Source: Aplidium turbinatum
Taxonomy: Eukaryota; Chordata; Ascidiacea; Aplousobranchia; Polyclinidae
Direction: 5' to 3'
DNA: 64,000 nucleotides
Assembly (NCBI GenBank): GCA_918807975.1
Contig: OU964929.1
Coordinates: forward strand, 17,625,197 to 17,689,196
The notes under the pieces are model-generated. The model was not told the origin of the DNA. It worked only from the letters and a program-made list of their open reading frames with translations, and ran no database searches. This document shows positions 1-12,303 of this stretch, one piece after another. The translations under genes and the position numbers were made by a program. Every line of letters begins with the position of its first letter. Positions within the stretch are counted from its first letter, which is position 1.

Positions 1-1121
1 GGAAGCCAAATAACAAGCAAATACAGTTGATTGAAAAATTGCAAATATAGCAATAGATGTTAAAAATCAGGTTGTGGCAGAGATGAAGAAATTGATCAAT
101 TTTGCTATATTCCAGACAAGTTACTGTTGCACTGTGTAAAACCATAGAGTAGTAGTATCACTACCGGTATCTCCTTTTTCCTTACAAAGTGAGATGACTG
201 TGGAGGAGACATGTTCTCTTGTGACTTTTTTAGCTCAGGAAAGGAAGCAAAACAGGTTTTGTGAGAGACTAACTTTTTAGAAATCATGCTTCTGTTTCAT
301 GAAATATGAATTTTTATGCTTGTGTATTTGATGGAAACATATCTTTCTGTTGAACAAGCTAACTTATATATATAAATATCGATCCTTACTTGGAATATAT
401 AAATATCGTATATCTTAAGTGCTTTTGTACAATTTTTTTTATAGCCTATTTTACCAAAGAAGAATGATAGCAAAACGAAGTTGTCTCTCTAGATAGAAAA
501 ATACACAGATACAGTTTTTTCCAAATTTGCACTGCTTTTTTACAAGTATTATTGTCAATAAGGAAGATTTTTTATATAAAATGCAGCAATAGAAAATATC
601 AGGTGCAAAACATTCTATTTCAACTAGTATAATCCAGTATTCTAAATATATACATAGATTGTCTGCTGAAGGTATACGGTACTAAAGCAAAAAGTTTTTG
701 TTTAGAAGATAAATGTTCTTGCATGGTTTGGAAACCAATCTTGGAGTACTAACCTTTGTCGTTGGAGTACTAACCTTTGTCGTGTAGTCTTCCTCTTCAC
801 TATGCTTCTGTACATACAAAGTAAAGCATATCCGGTAATCAGAAAGCTTGTTTTTGATTTGTTAAGTTTATTTTATCAGTTCATAGGCCTACAGCAACCA
901 ACAGTATGGTTTGCAGTTGTACTATAGATGTGGTACCGTACTATATAAATAATGGAGGATGAAGAAATATTAATTAAGGGAGTTGATCTTGTATTTTTAG
1001 CCCACGTTTTTACCAATTTGATATGTGAACTTAATAAATTACTGACTGTGCTTTTATTACATGTGTGATACAATTACAGCATAAACAAATATAGCATAAT
1101 TTACAATTTGCAATATTTTAG
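1..1121. other. No gene recognised; possible 5' region of the UBL/membrane gene
   Basis: This stretch is AT-rich and holds no exon I can support. The only structure noted is a direct tandem pair of about 21 bp near 741-783 (unit TTGGAGTACTAACCTTTGTCG). The first exon and promoter of the gene that begins at 1122 may lie here or before the window. Confidence 0.4.
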
Positions 1122-3894
1122 GGTCGAACATTCGTGGACATTTACAATCCATCAGACACAGTTGCTCGGGTGCGCGCAAACTTGTTGCATCGACTCTTTG
1201 AAATTGGTCACTCTGATCATCAATTTCGGTATGAAATATTTTCTCAAATTAAATTTGTGTCAATTTCTTAAAAATACAAATGAACAATAACATTTTTCTG
1301 TAAGCAACTTAAACTATTAGCAATTCATTAATTTAGTTAACATATGCACAAGAATTGGATTTGAGGGTTTGAAATTAAACTTTGTCAGCTGCATAGCTGA
1401 GTTGTGAGAACCCTCGTATGACGCTTAAAAGGACACTGGTTCGACACCACTCTTCTTCTTGCTTATGAGGCAGCAATTCAGGCAACATCTCTCACTCAAG
1501 ACTCAAGAGCATGTGGCTGTGTCTTTGGCAAGATACTTAATTATATGCCTGAAGATAGATATAAGATTGGCTTCTTTGCCTTCTCGTCCACTTAATCTAA
1601 ATCTTCAACTACAGGGTAAAAAGCACAAAAAAGTATATAACTTTAAATTTAGTGTCACTTTTTGTGTTCTAGCTTGAAATACAAAGGGATATACCTTCGT
1701 GATGCATACACACTTGAAGAGTATAAACTTCTAAACAATGCTGTCATTCACATGGTTCCATTGAATAATGTTTCTGAGGTTTGTGCGTTTTATTTTGTTG
1801 TGTTTTTTACTGATGATTTCTATATTAGTGCCAATCTAAAGTTTAGTATGTTAAAGTAATTTGGAGTTGATACTATTTGAATTGTACTTTCATCATTCAT
1901 TTTTCCAACTGTATGAACACTGTGAATATATATAACTGGTCATTTGGATCGATCTGTCATTTGAAGTTTAATTGATGAATTCTTACATATTTCATCATTT
2001 ATTACAATTCCAAGAAACCTAAAATGAAGGTATGAGAAAGGTCATCTTTACTCATTGGCTCAATGCATTTTATGTAGTGGAAGAAAGACAAAAGATTTCA
2101 TCAATCTGATGAAGTAAAAGGAGACTCAGAAATCGAAGATATAGTTCAAGTTGCTCTTAAGTCAGAGATTAAAATTCTAAATGTCAGAGAAAAAGTCTTA
2201 AATGCTTACAAGGTGCAGTTTTCTGTTTGATTAAATTTTCCCATGTTATGCTCTGTTTTATAATCTATAATCAGTTCTACTTAATTAATGTTATACTTAA
2301 TATTCTCTGATCTAAGCATATTAAATATTTTTTTATGAATTATGTCATACTTGTTTGTGTTGCAGCTTTTTCAACGTTTATCCTAAGCATGCTTGCTTTG
2401 GAGCAAGAAAACTATTCGCAAAACTTAAACTCTTGTACAACTTTTTAAGTTTAATATATACTTTAAATTTTGCTTGTGCAGTTTATTGTTTGTTTGTAAA
2501 ACTCCACAGCATTTCAAACTGAATCATTCAATCCATATGATTGTACAGAAACATCTGCTTTTTAGATTATGATGATGATGCAGATTGTGATTGCATTTTT
2601 GGCTATCTTCACAAACTATTGGTATTTCTTCTTTGCTTATGCCTTTGTCCTCTTCGTTGCAATCATATTCCCGCCGGACTTTACCCGGGTCAACGGGTGG
2701 GTTGGAACCAACAGTGTACGGTAAGCGTATTTCTAAAATGCAGGTCTCTGCAGCAGATGGGGTGTTTTAGCCAATCAGAAGGCAAGATTTAATTTAATCC
2801 AGTTGTGATGAAGGCTCTTGGTGCTTGGTGATACCGAAGTGATAGTTGAATTTAAAGAATTTTGGTACCATTTTGTTTGTTGTTAGGTTTATTTGACAAG
2901 TCATTAATTTTTGGTTTATCTCATAAAAAAGTGTGCATAGGCTAACTAAGAAAATGTTTTTGTAGGGAAGACTTGTAAGTTAAATCCAAATACTTTGCAT
3001 TGACGATGCCTCATATACCGAAAGAGCGTTAGATTAGGCCCCGTTAAATGGCTGTATTAAAAAAATTTTGTATGAAGGCTTTAAACGATTAATTGTCTTT
3101 TATTCACTTCCTCAGACGAAAGGAATACATGGTCATAATGATCGTATTGTCCGTGCTTATGATAGGAGCTGGAATAGCTTTGTTTGTTCTCAACATAATC
3201 GAACTCACTGTAAGTCAAAACTTTTGGTTCTGTTGTCGTTCTAGTTACAAGCATGGATCTTTTCTGTATATATGTTTAAAACCTTGCAAAACTTCGCCAC
3301 CTTTGCTCAATCGTTGGCATGATGTCATAATCGCAAGTTGAACCTGAATATAGTAATATTTTTATAACTAGAGGAAATCATGGAAAGCTTTTGCAGTCAC
3401 CTAATTCATGCAATGTAACACTAATCAGTTTTCACTGCTTGTAGTCATCAGAATATCCCACCACTCGTTGTCTTGAACAAATACAAACTTGTCTTGACGA
3501 TGCCAGAGATGTAATCCAGTTGGGAATATGTGAGTCTTACAAACAAAGATGCTATGAGTCTTCAGTGTGGACAAGTGAGTTCAATCATGACCTCATTGCT
3601 GATATTTATTAGATCTTGACCTTCATAAAAAACAATTCTCTGTTGGGTGGTGGAAGGCAGGAGTTGTATTCTACAAATAAATTTTAGTTTCGTATTGGTG
3701 AAGCTGTCTATTTTTCACTTTTTCTTACCTTCATTTGTGACCTTGCTGATTTTTAATTAGTCATTTTTTTATTACTAGGTATCTATTACATACTTGAAAT
3801 ATTGACAATGATGGCTACCGGCATTTTTTGCACATTCCTTCTGGCTAATTTTCGCTTCACAACCGGAGATTATATTGAGAGATATTTGGTTCAG
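1122..3894 (+). CDS. Ubiquitin-like domain plus multi-pass membrane protein, N-terminal exons (5' partial)
   Basis: Seven exons join in phase: 1122-1228, 1673-1778, 2078-2212, 2566-2720, 3116-3209, 3445-3574 and 3779-3894, all with GT-AG borders. The first two give a ubiquitin-like fold (TFVDIYNPSDTVARVRANLL, then LKYKGIYLRD, TLEEYKLLNN and IHMVPL, matching the beta-grasp pattern L-x-Y-x-G-x-x-L). Exon 3 is a charged linker. Exon 4 begins with IMMMQIVIAFLAIF and holds one or two membrane helices followed by PPDFTRVNGWVG. Exon 5 (MIVLSVLMIGAGIALFVLNI) and exon 7 (ILTMMATGIFCTFLLANF) each hold another helix. Exon 6 is a loop with five Cys, probably lumenal or extracellular. I do not recognise a named orthologue. 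The start codon was not found. The last exon ends in phase 0 and can splice directly to the armadillo exon at 4870, so both halves may be one gene. Confidence 0.75.
1386..1615 (+). repeat. tRNA-derived SINE, family A
   Basis: An A-box-like TAGCTGAGTTGTGAG lies near 1393 and a B-box-like GGTTCGACACC near 1439. They are followed by a body with CAAGAGCATGTGGCTGTGTC that is shared with copies at 7560-7715 and 31112-31260. It lies in an intron between the two ubiquitin-fold exons. Confidence 0.65.
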
Positions 3895-4345
3895 GTGAGT
3901 TGTGATCACTAGCATTCAATTAACAAATTCCAGTCATTTTTGAACTTCCTTAACGTGATATTTTGCTGCCTCGTGCCTCTTCCGTTTGACCAAGTCCTAC
4001 ATTATTTTATTGAATTTAATTATTGCCTCAAGAATATCACCGAAGCCAATGGCAGCTTTATCTTGCTATGATTGACCTATTTGTTTTTTAGTAATTTGCC
4101 TGCAGGGGGTTGTAGTTTTCACCACATGTCATTTTGTTGGTATTTTAGCTTGCAGCTGAATTTTTGCTTTAACCGTAGTCGTTATTTCAGCTAGCAAAAA
4201 TTGTATAAAAATGCCAGCGTAAGCTAGCTGGGATTCTTTCATACCTAGACAGACATGCATTGATATTACTATGACTTTGCAAGTTTGAAACTCATCAAAC
4301 TGTATGCGGCTAGAAAATAAGGAAGATCTCTGCTGATATAATAGT

Positions 4346-4486
4346 CGTGCGCGGACGTTTTGCCGAAACTCATTTTGCCGAAAGGTTGTGTGTTATTACG
4401 TTATGATAATACATATAATACATTTGTATAATTTCAGCAATTTGTCCAATCGGCATTTAGTCCTTTCGGCAAAATGTCTGGGAACC
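4346..4486. mobile_element. 141-bp TIR MITE with 8-bp target duplication
   Basis: The flanking octamer ATAATAGT is present at 4338-4345 and again at 4487-4494. The ends are imperfect inverted repeats sharing a GAC-x-TTTTGCCGAAA core, with a second GCCGAAAGG motif inside. It sits in the intron between the membrane exons and the armadillo exons. Superfamily is uncertain; the 8-bp duplication fits hAT or Merlin-type transposition. Confidence 0.75.
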
Positions 4487-4869
4487 ATAATAGTTACCAA
4501 ATAACAGTGACACTTCTATGCTTTGAGTATTCATATTATGTTCTGGAAAGATGTTAATGATTGTGGGTTTCTCTGTAAATCTTCACAGTATCTTGACCTT
4601 CGTTAGAGAACGAACAAAATTGAATCACTTTGTTATTGTCCTTGGCTGCAAATCTTGTTCTTATGGAAAGTTTGTTGAAACCGTTGTTGACTAATTAATT
4701 TACAGTGTTTTGGGTTGAAGTGAGCACATCATTGAAGAAAAAACGAAGTAAAGTCATCGGCATATGTGCCGAGCTCGAGTAGTATACGGCTAGTACTATT
4801 GGCAAGGGTGATATGGACCCACATTTTGACAACGGTTTTAGAACTTGCTAATCCTGGCAACTTTTTCAG

Positions 4870-7800
4870 ACTCGGGAGTTCGAACAAGTTATGACTGCAG
4901 CAAAGTTCGGAAATGTTAGTCAGAAGCGTAACGCGACTTTCGAACTCGCCACCATGGCTTCATCTGCTGACGACAATAAGTTTCAAATTGTCACCGAAGG
5001 AGGGTAAATACTTATCTTTTTTTGGCTTAATTCCCACTTTAAGTAGGGTCACCGATGCAGATTGCACTCCTCCACATCAATCTGAGCAGCATCTTTCTCC
5101 TTCACTCCCACTATTTTCATATCTTCTGTCACACAATCTCTCCACCTTCTTTTCGGCCTTCCTCACTTTCTTTTACTTGTTAAAAAACTAAAATTCAACA
5201 TCAAAGCACGTTTTATTGACACTTATCACAAAATCTTTCGTTACTTCGTTACTATCAAGATTAATCATATTTTGGTTTAAAGCGACAAAAATTTATTCCA
5301 TTAAAGTTTATTAAAAAAAAATTATTCCTTTTATTCGATTGAAAAGCGACAATAACTGGTATTGTGTGCACAGCAAACATAGTTCCACGAATTGTTTGTA
5401 TTGGCCTTTCTGTTGTGGTGACGTTGACTGTCCATTGTGACGACCGTTGTTATACCAGGGCTTATTTATGAGACAATCGTTAAATCGTCGTGATGAGACG
5501 TTGTTTCGACATCATGACAACAAAAAAGCATTTTTTGCCAGTTGCCCTATGTTTTGGCCACTTTATACGGTAAATTATAATAATTCAGGGTTACAGTAAG
5601 TTTGAGTTACATTGACTTATCTTTTTCATGAGAGGACACCAGGCCTACAAGGCTACAAGCCTTTGGAGCTTTTACTAAGCTTTGTGCATCTTTTGTTAGA
5701 CCTCATGATGTGTGAAAACTGGCTTGCAAGCTTCCCCTACAATAAAGTCCAGTGCCACCTAAATACGTCAAACAATCATAAGGTTTTCTTGCTTTTTTCA
5801 CTTTCCCATTGCTATAGTCAAAGATATGTTTAAATTCGAATGCTTTGCTATTTCAGGTTTGAAGTTTTAATAAGTTTGGCGTTGAGTTCAGACCTGACCA
5901 CGCAGGAATATGCCACGGAAGCCATTGCAGAATGCCTCACTGTACCTGCCTTGCAAGACCAGTTTGTCTCTATCGGAGGTCACTGATAGCTGTCTTACTT
6001 TACATTGTATATTTTGCTTGTTACATTTCAAGATCACGTGTTGGTGCGTTGACGTGAAAACTTCTAATACTTCAAAATAACTAAACAAGGCTAAGAAGGT
6101 CGACCTTTGGTTTTTAACTAGTTGTAAAATTAGATTTAGTAACCAGATGCCCATGAGATACCATATTTAGCATTAACACGATTATCTCAGAAAATTTTAT
6201 GTCGACAAGAAAAAAATGAAGGAAGTTTTTCGATTTCTTTCAGGCATGAAAACTCTGACTGCTCTTCTGCACGTCAAGAATCCTCGAACGAGTAGGGAAG
6301 CTGTCACGGCCGTGTCTTATGTGGTCACCGACTCTGATGACAATAAGTTAGCTGTGGTTGCTGATCACGGGTAAGTTGGTGGTTCCCATACAACAAATCA
6401 GTCGCTTTTTACATTGATTTAACGTCTACAGACGTTGCATCAATGTAAAAAGCGACTGACTTGCTGTGTTGGTTTTTTACCCTTCTTAACTCTGTTTTAT
6501 GACCTTGCTTATGTAAAAAGTATATTTTTCTAGCTTGTTGGGTGAAGGTTAAATGTTGTGCATACAACTTCTTTTTTTAGTTGTTACGTTTGCTGCCTAA
6601 ACTTCCATTTCACATTAGCTTATTTTAAATCAACGTAACAGAAATCCAAGGAACATATAATTGACAAAAGCAATAGCTTATCATAAAAAACATATCTGTA
6701 ATCCTTCTCCTGTGCCTCGGTGTTGACTTCGTCTTTTCCAGCTAGCTAATCAGTATTTTTAAATTGATCTATCGTTTGCAGACGTAGAACCTATGTAAAA
6801 AAAGAACTGCTTTTCTAGTTGAGCTACCCCACAATTCATAATGATCTGCATAGTTACTTCAACCGATATGCCCCCAACTTAGTGAAAGAAAACTACCAAA
6901 GGCATTGATTTTATTCTCTCTTTCTAATCTGCGGAACCTCATAAAGTGGAGAACCACTTGAGAATACCTCTTGTTTGATACCACTTTTGTTTTTTTTCTT
7001 CTAATTTTGAAGCATGAATTATATGAGCTATTGAGCACTGCAGTTAGTGCCATACTGACATTGAGCAAAATACTGAGTTTTCTTCATTTTTTCCAGCCTA
7101 GACGATTTGTCTTACGCATGCCGGTACGCCAACACCAACAACAGAAGGACACTATCTACCATATTCCTCGATCTTGCTTACTTTGCGGATACTCGGTGAG
7201 TAGTATTATTATTATTAGTTAAGTGATACTATTATTATTGCGAGGAGGAGGTTTGTCTATGCTCGAAACTGCAGTACTTATTATTATTATTATTACTTAC
7301 TACTATTATGACTTGATAATACTATATATTTGATACTTATACGTATTGCTGGTACTTTGGTAAGTGAAAAAACTGGCGAACTCCTGTTGGTGGGGATAAA
7401 CGCCAGGTCTCATCTACTAAAGAAGGGACAAATGGATGATGATGATATTCGGTGAGCCATCACAAATGCAATGAAGTGTTGCCATGTGTTGTGATCGATC
7501 AATTATTGAGTTGAGCTCAATTAGCCCATGCTTTGTTGTTGAAATAGTTGGTTTGTTTGTCGTATCCAGGCTTACACCTGGTGGTTGAAGATTTAGATTA
7601 AGTGGACGGGAAGGCAAGGAAGCCAATGTTCGTGTCCACCTTTAGACGTGCCTTTACTTTAAGTGTTCTGCCAAGACACAGCCGCATGCTCTTGAGCGAT
7701 GTCGAACTGGCGCTCTTTCTATTGTAGTTCAATTGGTTATCGGTTTCACAATGCGGTATACCATTTATGCTTTGCATCATTTATGACTTCACTGCATGAG

Positions 7801-10800
7801 CCAACGTTTCGCTTTATGTTATAACTTACTTGCTCAGAACAAAACGTAGCGAAAGGGAGTAGAAGACACGAGATAAATTTATTTTCATTGAAACATTAAA
7901 CCTTTCCGTGTTTTTAATTTGTTTTATATTTTCTAAGTGCTGTCATGGCAACAAGAAACACTCCCACCGAGGCTTTGATCTGTCTCCTCCAGCGGAGTAT
8001 TTCAAAGCCGGAGGAGTTGAGTGACGTGGATGTGGAGACAGTTGTTCTCACTCTTCAGACTTTAGAATTGCTGGCAATTGAGTCCCCAACTTTGATTGCC
8101 TCACAGGTAACTTGTGAGGAATTCTTTTACTGTTTGTATTGATTTAGCGTCGAATATCGTTAATTCAACTTTAAAGTAAGATTTCCAATAGATTAGCATC
8201 AAGTGATATGATCATGTTCCAACCCCAAAGCTGGCCTAGATCTTGGTGTTCGATCATACATTAGTTTTCTTTCGACTCATGAAATCAGCCGACATTTGAC
8301 ATGCAATTGCAACCATAACTTACAACTACATACAAACAACGTTGAAATAGTGAAACTAACCGAAACATACATCCCAGAATGAGCTACTTGTCCACCTGCT
8401 TGGAATGCCGACTGCGATTATTGACAAGAAAGTTCAACTTTTATCCGCCAAGTTGCTGCTCTACTTCACTCAAACTCCCGAGGTAGAAGATGTTGATGTT
8501 GCTTTCCATTGTAGATGATGAACTATGTCTCAGTTGTAATGGTGAAAGAAATGTTCACACTTATACTACCAGTCCATTTAGATGTCCAATGTCCATTTAT
8601 TTATGACTTTTTACAACACTTTGCAAGCTTAGAGACTTTGTCAGAAACCGACCATCTTGTTAAGCGTTTTTTTGTTAGTACTCAACTATATGTATTCTAA
8701 GCATGGATTAATTTCAGTCATCTAGATGAAGATAGACTTACATAATTTCCAAGAAAAGTTAACTTTTTATTTGACGCTTCTAACTACAAAATAAGGGAAT
8801 GGTCACGGGTCACGGGAAGTGATCTTGTAAATTAAACTGAATAGTCAGTGGTGGTAAATTCATGTTTCGTAGCTGGATAAAAAAAAAAAATTTTATAGTG
8901 TCTCCACAACAAATATGCACGTTATAAACGTAAACCCTTCAAGATTTTGTTACTTTTTTGTTCGGCTTACCTTAATAACAAATATGACACGCCATAATAT
9001 GGGATCATGTACATTGTTGAAGGAACTAATACACTCTTCTTCTGCTAGTCGACTGAACTGCTGTGCAACACTCCTGAGCTCACCGATAAGCTGCTGTACT
9101 ACGCTCATTCTAATGACTCCGATCTTCTCAAAGTGCTGGCCACAATAGCTTTCCATGTAACCCAGCCTTTCAAGCACAGGTGCGTCATTTTGCTGTTTAA
9201 GGAATGTGATTATTTGTTCTTGGTTCGTTATATTTTAAGATACCGTATTGCATTGAATTCTGAATGGAGAAGATTTATTTGGGGAGCGGGTGGCATTTTG
9301 TGCCATTGTAGTTTACCTCTGCAACATGTCGGTCGGTTTGTTTAAGATCGAGCCTTTGAACTACATAGTTTATGGTTAAAAGCCGTTTACGACGTATCAT
9401 AGGTATAACCCTCCGTGTATTTCAACTCGAACCAACTAAGCAGTGCGTTTCGTTTGTTATTCCATTGTGATGCGTTGTTGTGACATAGATGCATTCAGCT
9501 GACATAGATGACCTTACAGGTCTTTCGTTGCCATCCTGTTGTGCTGATAGACACTCAATTTGTATGTACTTTTTGTTTGTTTATCGCCAGCAAAACAATA
9601 AACTGAACTGAACTGAGACAACAAAAGAAGCAAACAAGCATTCTTGTTTGTTAGCATGTGGAAAGTTCGTTGATAGATAAGATCTACTGGAAACACAGAT
9701 TTTGGCAAGACATATTCTGAGCAGTTTTATGATATCGTTCGCAATGAATCTTATGCAGCTTTAAACTGTTCAGAAGTTGTTGTTTTAAACGGTTTTCACA
9801 TTACATTTCATTGATTAATTTAGTTTTCACTTGCTTGTGCTTACCTTGATACTGAAGAAGCCGCTTTTATGGTGGCGAAAGCTTTATCAATAAATTATAC
9901 AAGTTTCCGAGGGGACTGATTTTATTTACTGTGATTATTACGTTTAATCGTTCGGTTGTTCCTAAATGAAGGATCCTTGTATAACTTTTCATCCTCAATA
10001 ACATCGAGGAACCAGAACAGATGTTGAGAGACATCGGCGTCCATTTTATTACTTATTCTAAATTTTAGACTTCTCACTTTAGAGCTAAATAGTGTAGAAT
10101 CTAAACTCTTCCCACGCCACGAATCTAATGTTTAGTTATGTTATGACAATGCAACAACCTTCTCTCTTAAAACTTTTTAAAACCAGTTGAATTTTAAAAT
10201 ACTGGAAGGTATGTAACTTTTCCATGTCAAGTGTTTCTCCACCATTGTAATAATAACTAAAGTTTAACAACAAATAGTTATCGTACAACGTTTACTAGAC
10301 GTAAAACTACATTCTTCCACTTCCAGAGAAAGACTGATCTCTGATGGTTTCTTGGAATTTCTGACTTACCTCCAAGGAGCATCCAATGAAAGAGACACTT
10401 GGAACCTCACTGACGAAGCGATAACAAATCTTCAGGTCTGTTTATTAATGCTGGAAACACTGGTTGGAAACATTGGTCAGTAGTTTCTTGGCTGGAAACA
10501 TTGGTCGGTTGTTTCTTGGCTAGAAACACTGGTCGGTAGTTTCTTGCGCTCTTTCAAAGCAGTTGTCGTGGTAATCTCATGCAGTGCACTTGTGTTTTGA
10601 AAAAATAGTTGTGATTTTTGCGTTTTTTTAAGAGTAATAAGACGTCGTTGCCAATGTTAAAATTTTTCTGTTTTTTTTTTTTAAGTTTCTATTCATGGAG
10701 ATCATAAATTGCAATCTGTCAATGCAAAACAAGCTAGGTTAGCTTCGAATTGTGGGTTCTCAAGAAAGCTTGCGCGTTGGCAAGCCTTTTGTATATTGGT

Positions 10801-12102
10801 CCGCACACAGTAAAATTCGTCATTTTTACATTGATTCAACGTCTGCAGAATGTTAAAAAATGACGGATTTTGCTGCCTGGACCGCCTTATACTCACCATC
10901 ATTCGTGTGCGAGCCATTAGTGGTGCAACTGGGACGTGTGGAAGTTTAAACACAAATTTTAAAATATGCCTGAATCATTTGAAAACTTACAATAAGAAAG
11001 CGAATTTGACGTTTTACTTGAAGTTCATTGGCGTGCAGTGATGTACGCGCATACAAAAAATATTGACGCCGTCAGCGTAAACGCAAACGTTCGAAAAAAC
11101 ATACGCCGTATGCGTCAACGCAACTTGTAAAAAAAGTTGGCGGCGTCAACGTCAGCGCATACACTAGCGTAAACTCATTTTGTTTGCTAGGTGCCAAACA
11201 TTCACACGGTATAAACCACTGGAAACAAACAAGTTTTATTTTGAATTTCCACGAAGAAACACAAGCATCTGAAAGTGTTCATCTGACATTTTGCTGCGTT
11301 TTGGTTTCAATATGTCTTTGCCCATTGAAAACATTCTTTTAACTGCAGCGCTGGAAGGTATTGGCGTGTTGTAGAGAAAAAAAATACATTAAAAAGTATG
11401 CGTTGACGCTATGCGCTAAAAAACCGCGAAAACTTTACGGCGTAGCCTCAAGCGCAAACTATCCAAAAAAATGTTGGCGCAAGCGTTAGCGCAAACAAAA
11501 AGTTTACGCCGCAAGTATGCGGCGTAGAATTTGCGGCGTATACGTACATCTCTGTTGGCGTGTGAGGGGAAGGTATTTTATGTCCTTAATTTAAACCAAA
11601 TCTTAACAGAATCGCTAAAATTGTAATAATCTGGTCATAAACTTTTTTCCAATTTATTACTTTTTCATGTTGAAAAGCGTTGTAAATTTTCTGCTGAAGT
11701 TCCTGACAATCAATTGTTTGTCATTGTTGTCAGGTGTTTGATTGATGGCTGACATGTGAGTTAAAAGATGAAGTGGAAATTGTATATAAAAAGCACTTGT
11801 AGAATGTTATCAGTTTAACTTTTAATTGTCATATATGTCCTAGACAGCAAATCAGTCAATCAAACGACTGATTTGCTGTCTGGGATTGCTGGTTGCTGTC
11901 TGGGTTGCTGTCTGTTGACGTTTTGGTGCAGTAACGTTAAGTGTGAAATTTGTAATAGTCGAAAAACAATTTGATCACTTCCTTGCTTTGACATGACATT
12001 TTTTAACAGAACAAAGAAAATCCTAATGATGACATCAGGAAAGCACCTATCCGGCCTCCGAGTGCGTCATCAATGGCGTCATCAACATCTTCTCATGCGT
12101 AA
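4870..12102 (+). CDS. Armadillo-repeat protein, C-terminal exons to stop
   Basis: Nine exons join in phase: 4870-5003, 5857-5978, 6244-6370, 7097-7195, 7938-8106, 8378-8482, 9049-9179, 10327-10435 and 12010-12102, ending in TAA at 12100-12102. The product is about 360 residues of repeated amphipathic helices of armadillo/HEAT type, for example FEVLISLALSSDL, YATEAIAECLT, GMKTLTALLHVKNP, LTLQTLELLAIESP and LLKVLATIAFHVTQP. It closes with a short low-complexity tail (SASSMASSTSSHA). ARM repeats generally form a protein-binding solenoid; partner and pathway cannot be read here. The first exon starts after a polypyrimidine-CAG acceptor in phase 0, which fits direct splicing from the membrane exon ending at 3894. 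A separate gene starting at the ATG near 4891 is the alternative. Introns carry several MITEs and a SINE. Confidence 0.8.
6384..6472. mobile_element. Foldback MITE (CCCAGACAGCAAA family)
   Basis: A near-perfect hairpin whose arms meet at a core related to CAACGTCTGCAGACGTTG. The arm-specific part TCAGTCGC is matched by GCGACTGA on the other arm. The outer ends are worn. It lies in an intron of the ARM gene. Confidence 0.75.
7560..7715 (-). repeat. tRNA-derived SINE, family A
   Basis: On the minus strand it reads a B-box-like AGTTCGACATC, then CAAGAGCATGCGGCTGTGTC and a 3' part ending in CCGTCCACTTAATC, the same order as the copy at 1386-1615. The A-box side is poorly preserved. It lies in an intron of the ARM gene. 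Confidence 0.6.
9519..9620 (+). repeat. Probable retroelement 3' tail
   Basis: An AT-rich segment ends in a short tandem tail (AAACTGAACTGAACTGAGA) typical of LINE 3' ends. No coding part is attached. Another related-looking tail (AAACTGATCTGAACTG) occurs near 31760. Confidence 0.35.
9850..9930 (+). repeat. Dispersed repeat shared with 58626-58725
   Basis: The segment from GATACTGAAGAAGCCGCTTT through GCTTTATCAATAAATT to TTTTATTTACTGTGAT recurs, diverged, at 58626-58725 in the same orientation. Both copies look like the 3' untranslated end of a non-LTR retroelement; no coding sequence is attached. Confidence 0.5.
10447..10545. repeat. Minisatellite, unit about 34 bp, about three copies
   Basis: The unit contains GGAAACATTGGTCGGT, then AGTTTCTTGGCT, repeated with small changes directly after the ARM exon ending at 10435. 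Confidence 0.7.
10798..10883. mobile_element. Foldback MITE (CCCAGACAGCAAA family)
   Basis: Inverted arms GGTCC...AAATTCGTCATTTTTACA and TGACGGATTTTGCTGCC...GGACC flank a partly deleted core (CAACGTCTGCAG). It lies in the last intron of the ARM gene. Confidence 0.65.
11036..11554. mobile_element. hAT deletion derivative, copy 1 (519 bp)
   Basis: The octamer TTGGCGTG flanks it at 11028-11035 and 11555-11562. Ends are CAGTGATGTACGCGCATAC and, reversed, CAGAGATGTACGTATACGCC. The interior, minus strand about 11222-11365, encodes a short piece with SSAAVKRMFSMGKDILKPK and SDEHFQMLVFL, the C-terminal dimerisation region of hAT transposases. Only that piece remains, so this is an internally deleted, non-autonomous copy. 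A second copy is at 50607-51397. Confidence 0.9.
11839..11884. mobile_element. Short foldback MITE remnant
   Basis: CCTAGACAGCAAATCAGTC and GACTGATTTGCTGTCTGGG face each other with a few bases between. This is the outer arm pair of the foldback family without its core. Confidence 0.7.
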
Positions 12103-12214
12103 CGCGACGACATTTGATGACGAAATTTAGTCTTTTTTCACGTTGAATCAATGTTAGCTGAGTTAGAATCAATGTCAAAGAGGTTGATTTGCTGATTGGA
12201 AACCCGAAAATACC

Positions 12215-12303
12215 TATAGACAGCAAAGGCCGTCACTTTTACATGGATCCAACGTCTGCAGACGTTGAATCAATGTAAAAGTGACGGCTTTTGCTGTCTG
12301 AGT
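12215..12303. mobile_element. Foldback MITE (CCCAGACAGCAAA family)
   Basis: Arms AGACAGCAAAGGCCGTCACT and AGTGACGGCTTTTGCTGTCT flank the CAACGTCTGCAGACGTTG core. The arm-specific GCCGTCACT is mirrored exactly. It lies about 110 bp after the ARM-gene stop. Confidence 0.85.

Noticed and set aside
10447-10545. CRISPR-like repeat array
   Set aside because: The units are directly adjacent without unique spacers and the DNA is animal; it is a minisatellite.
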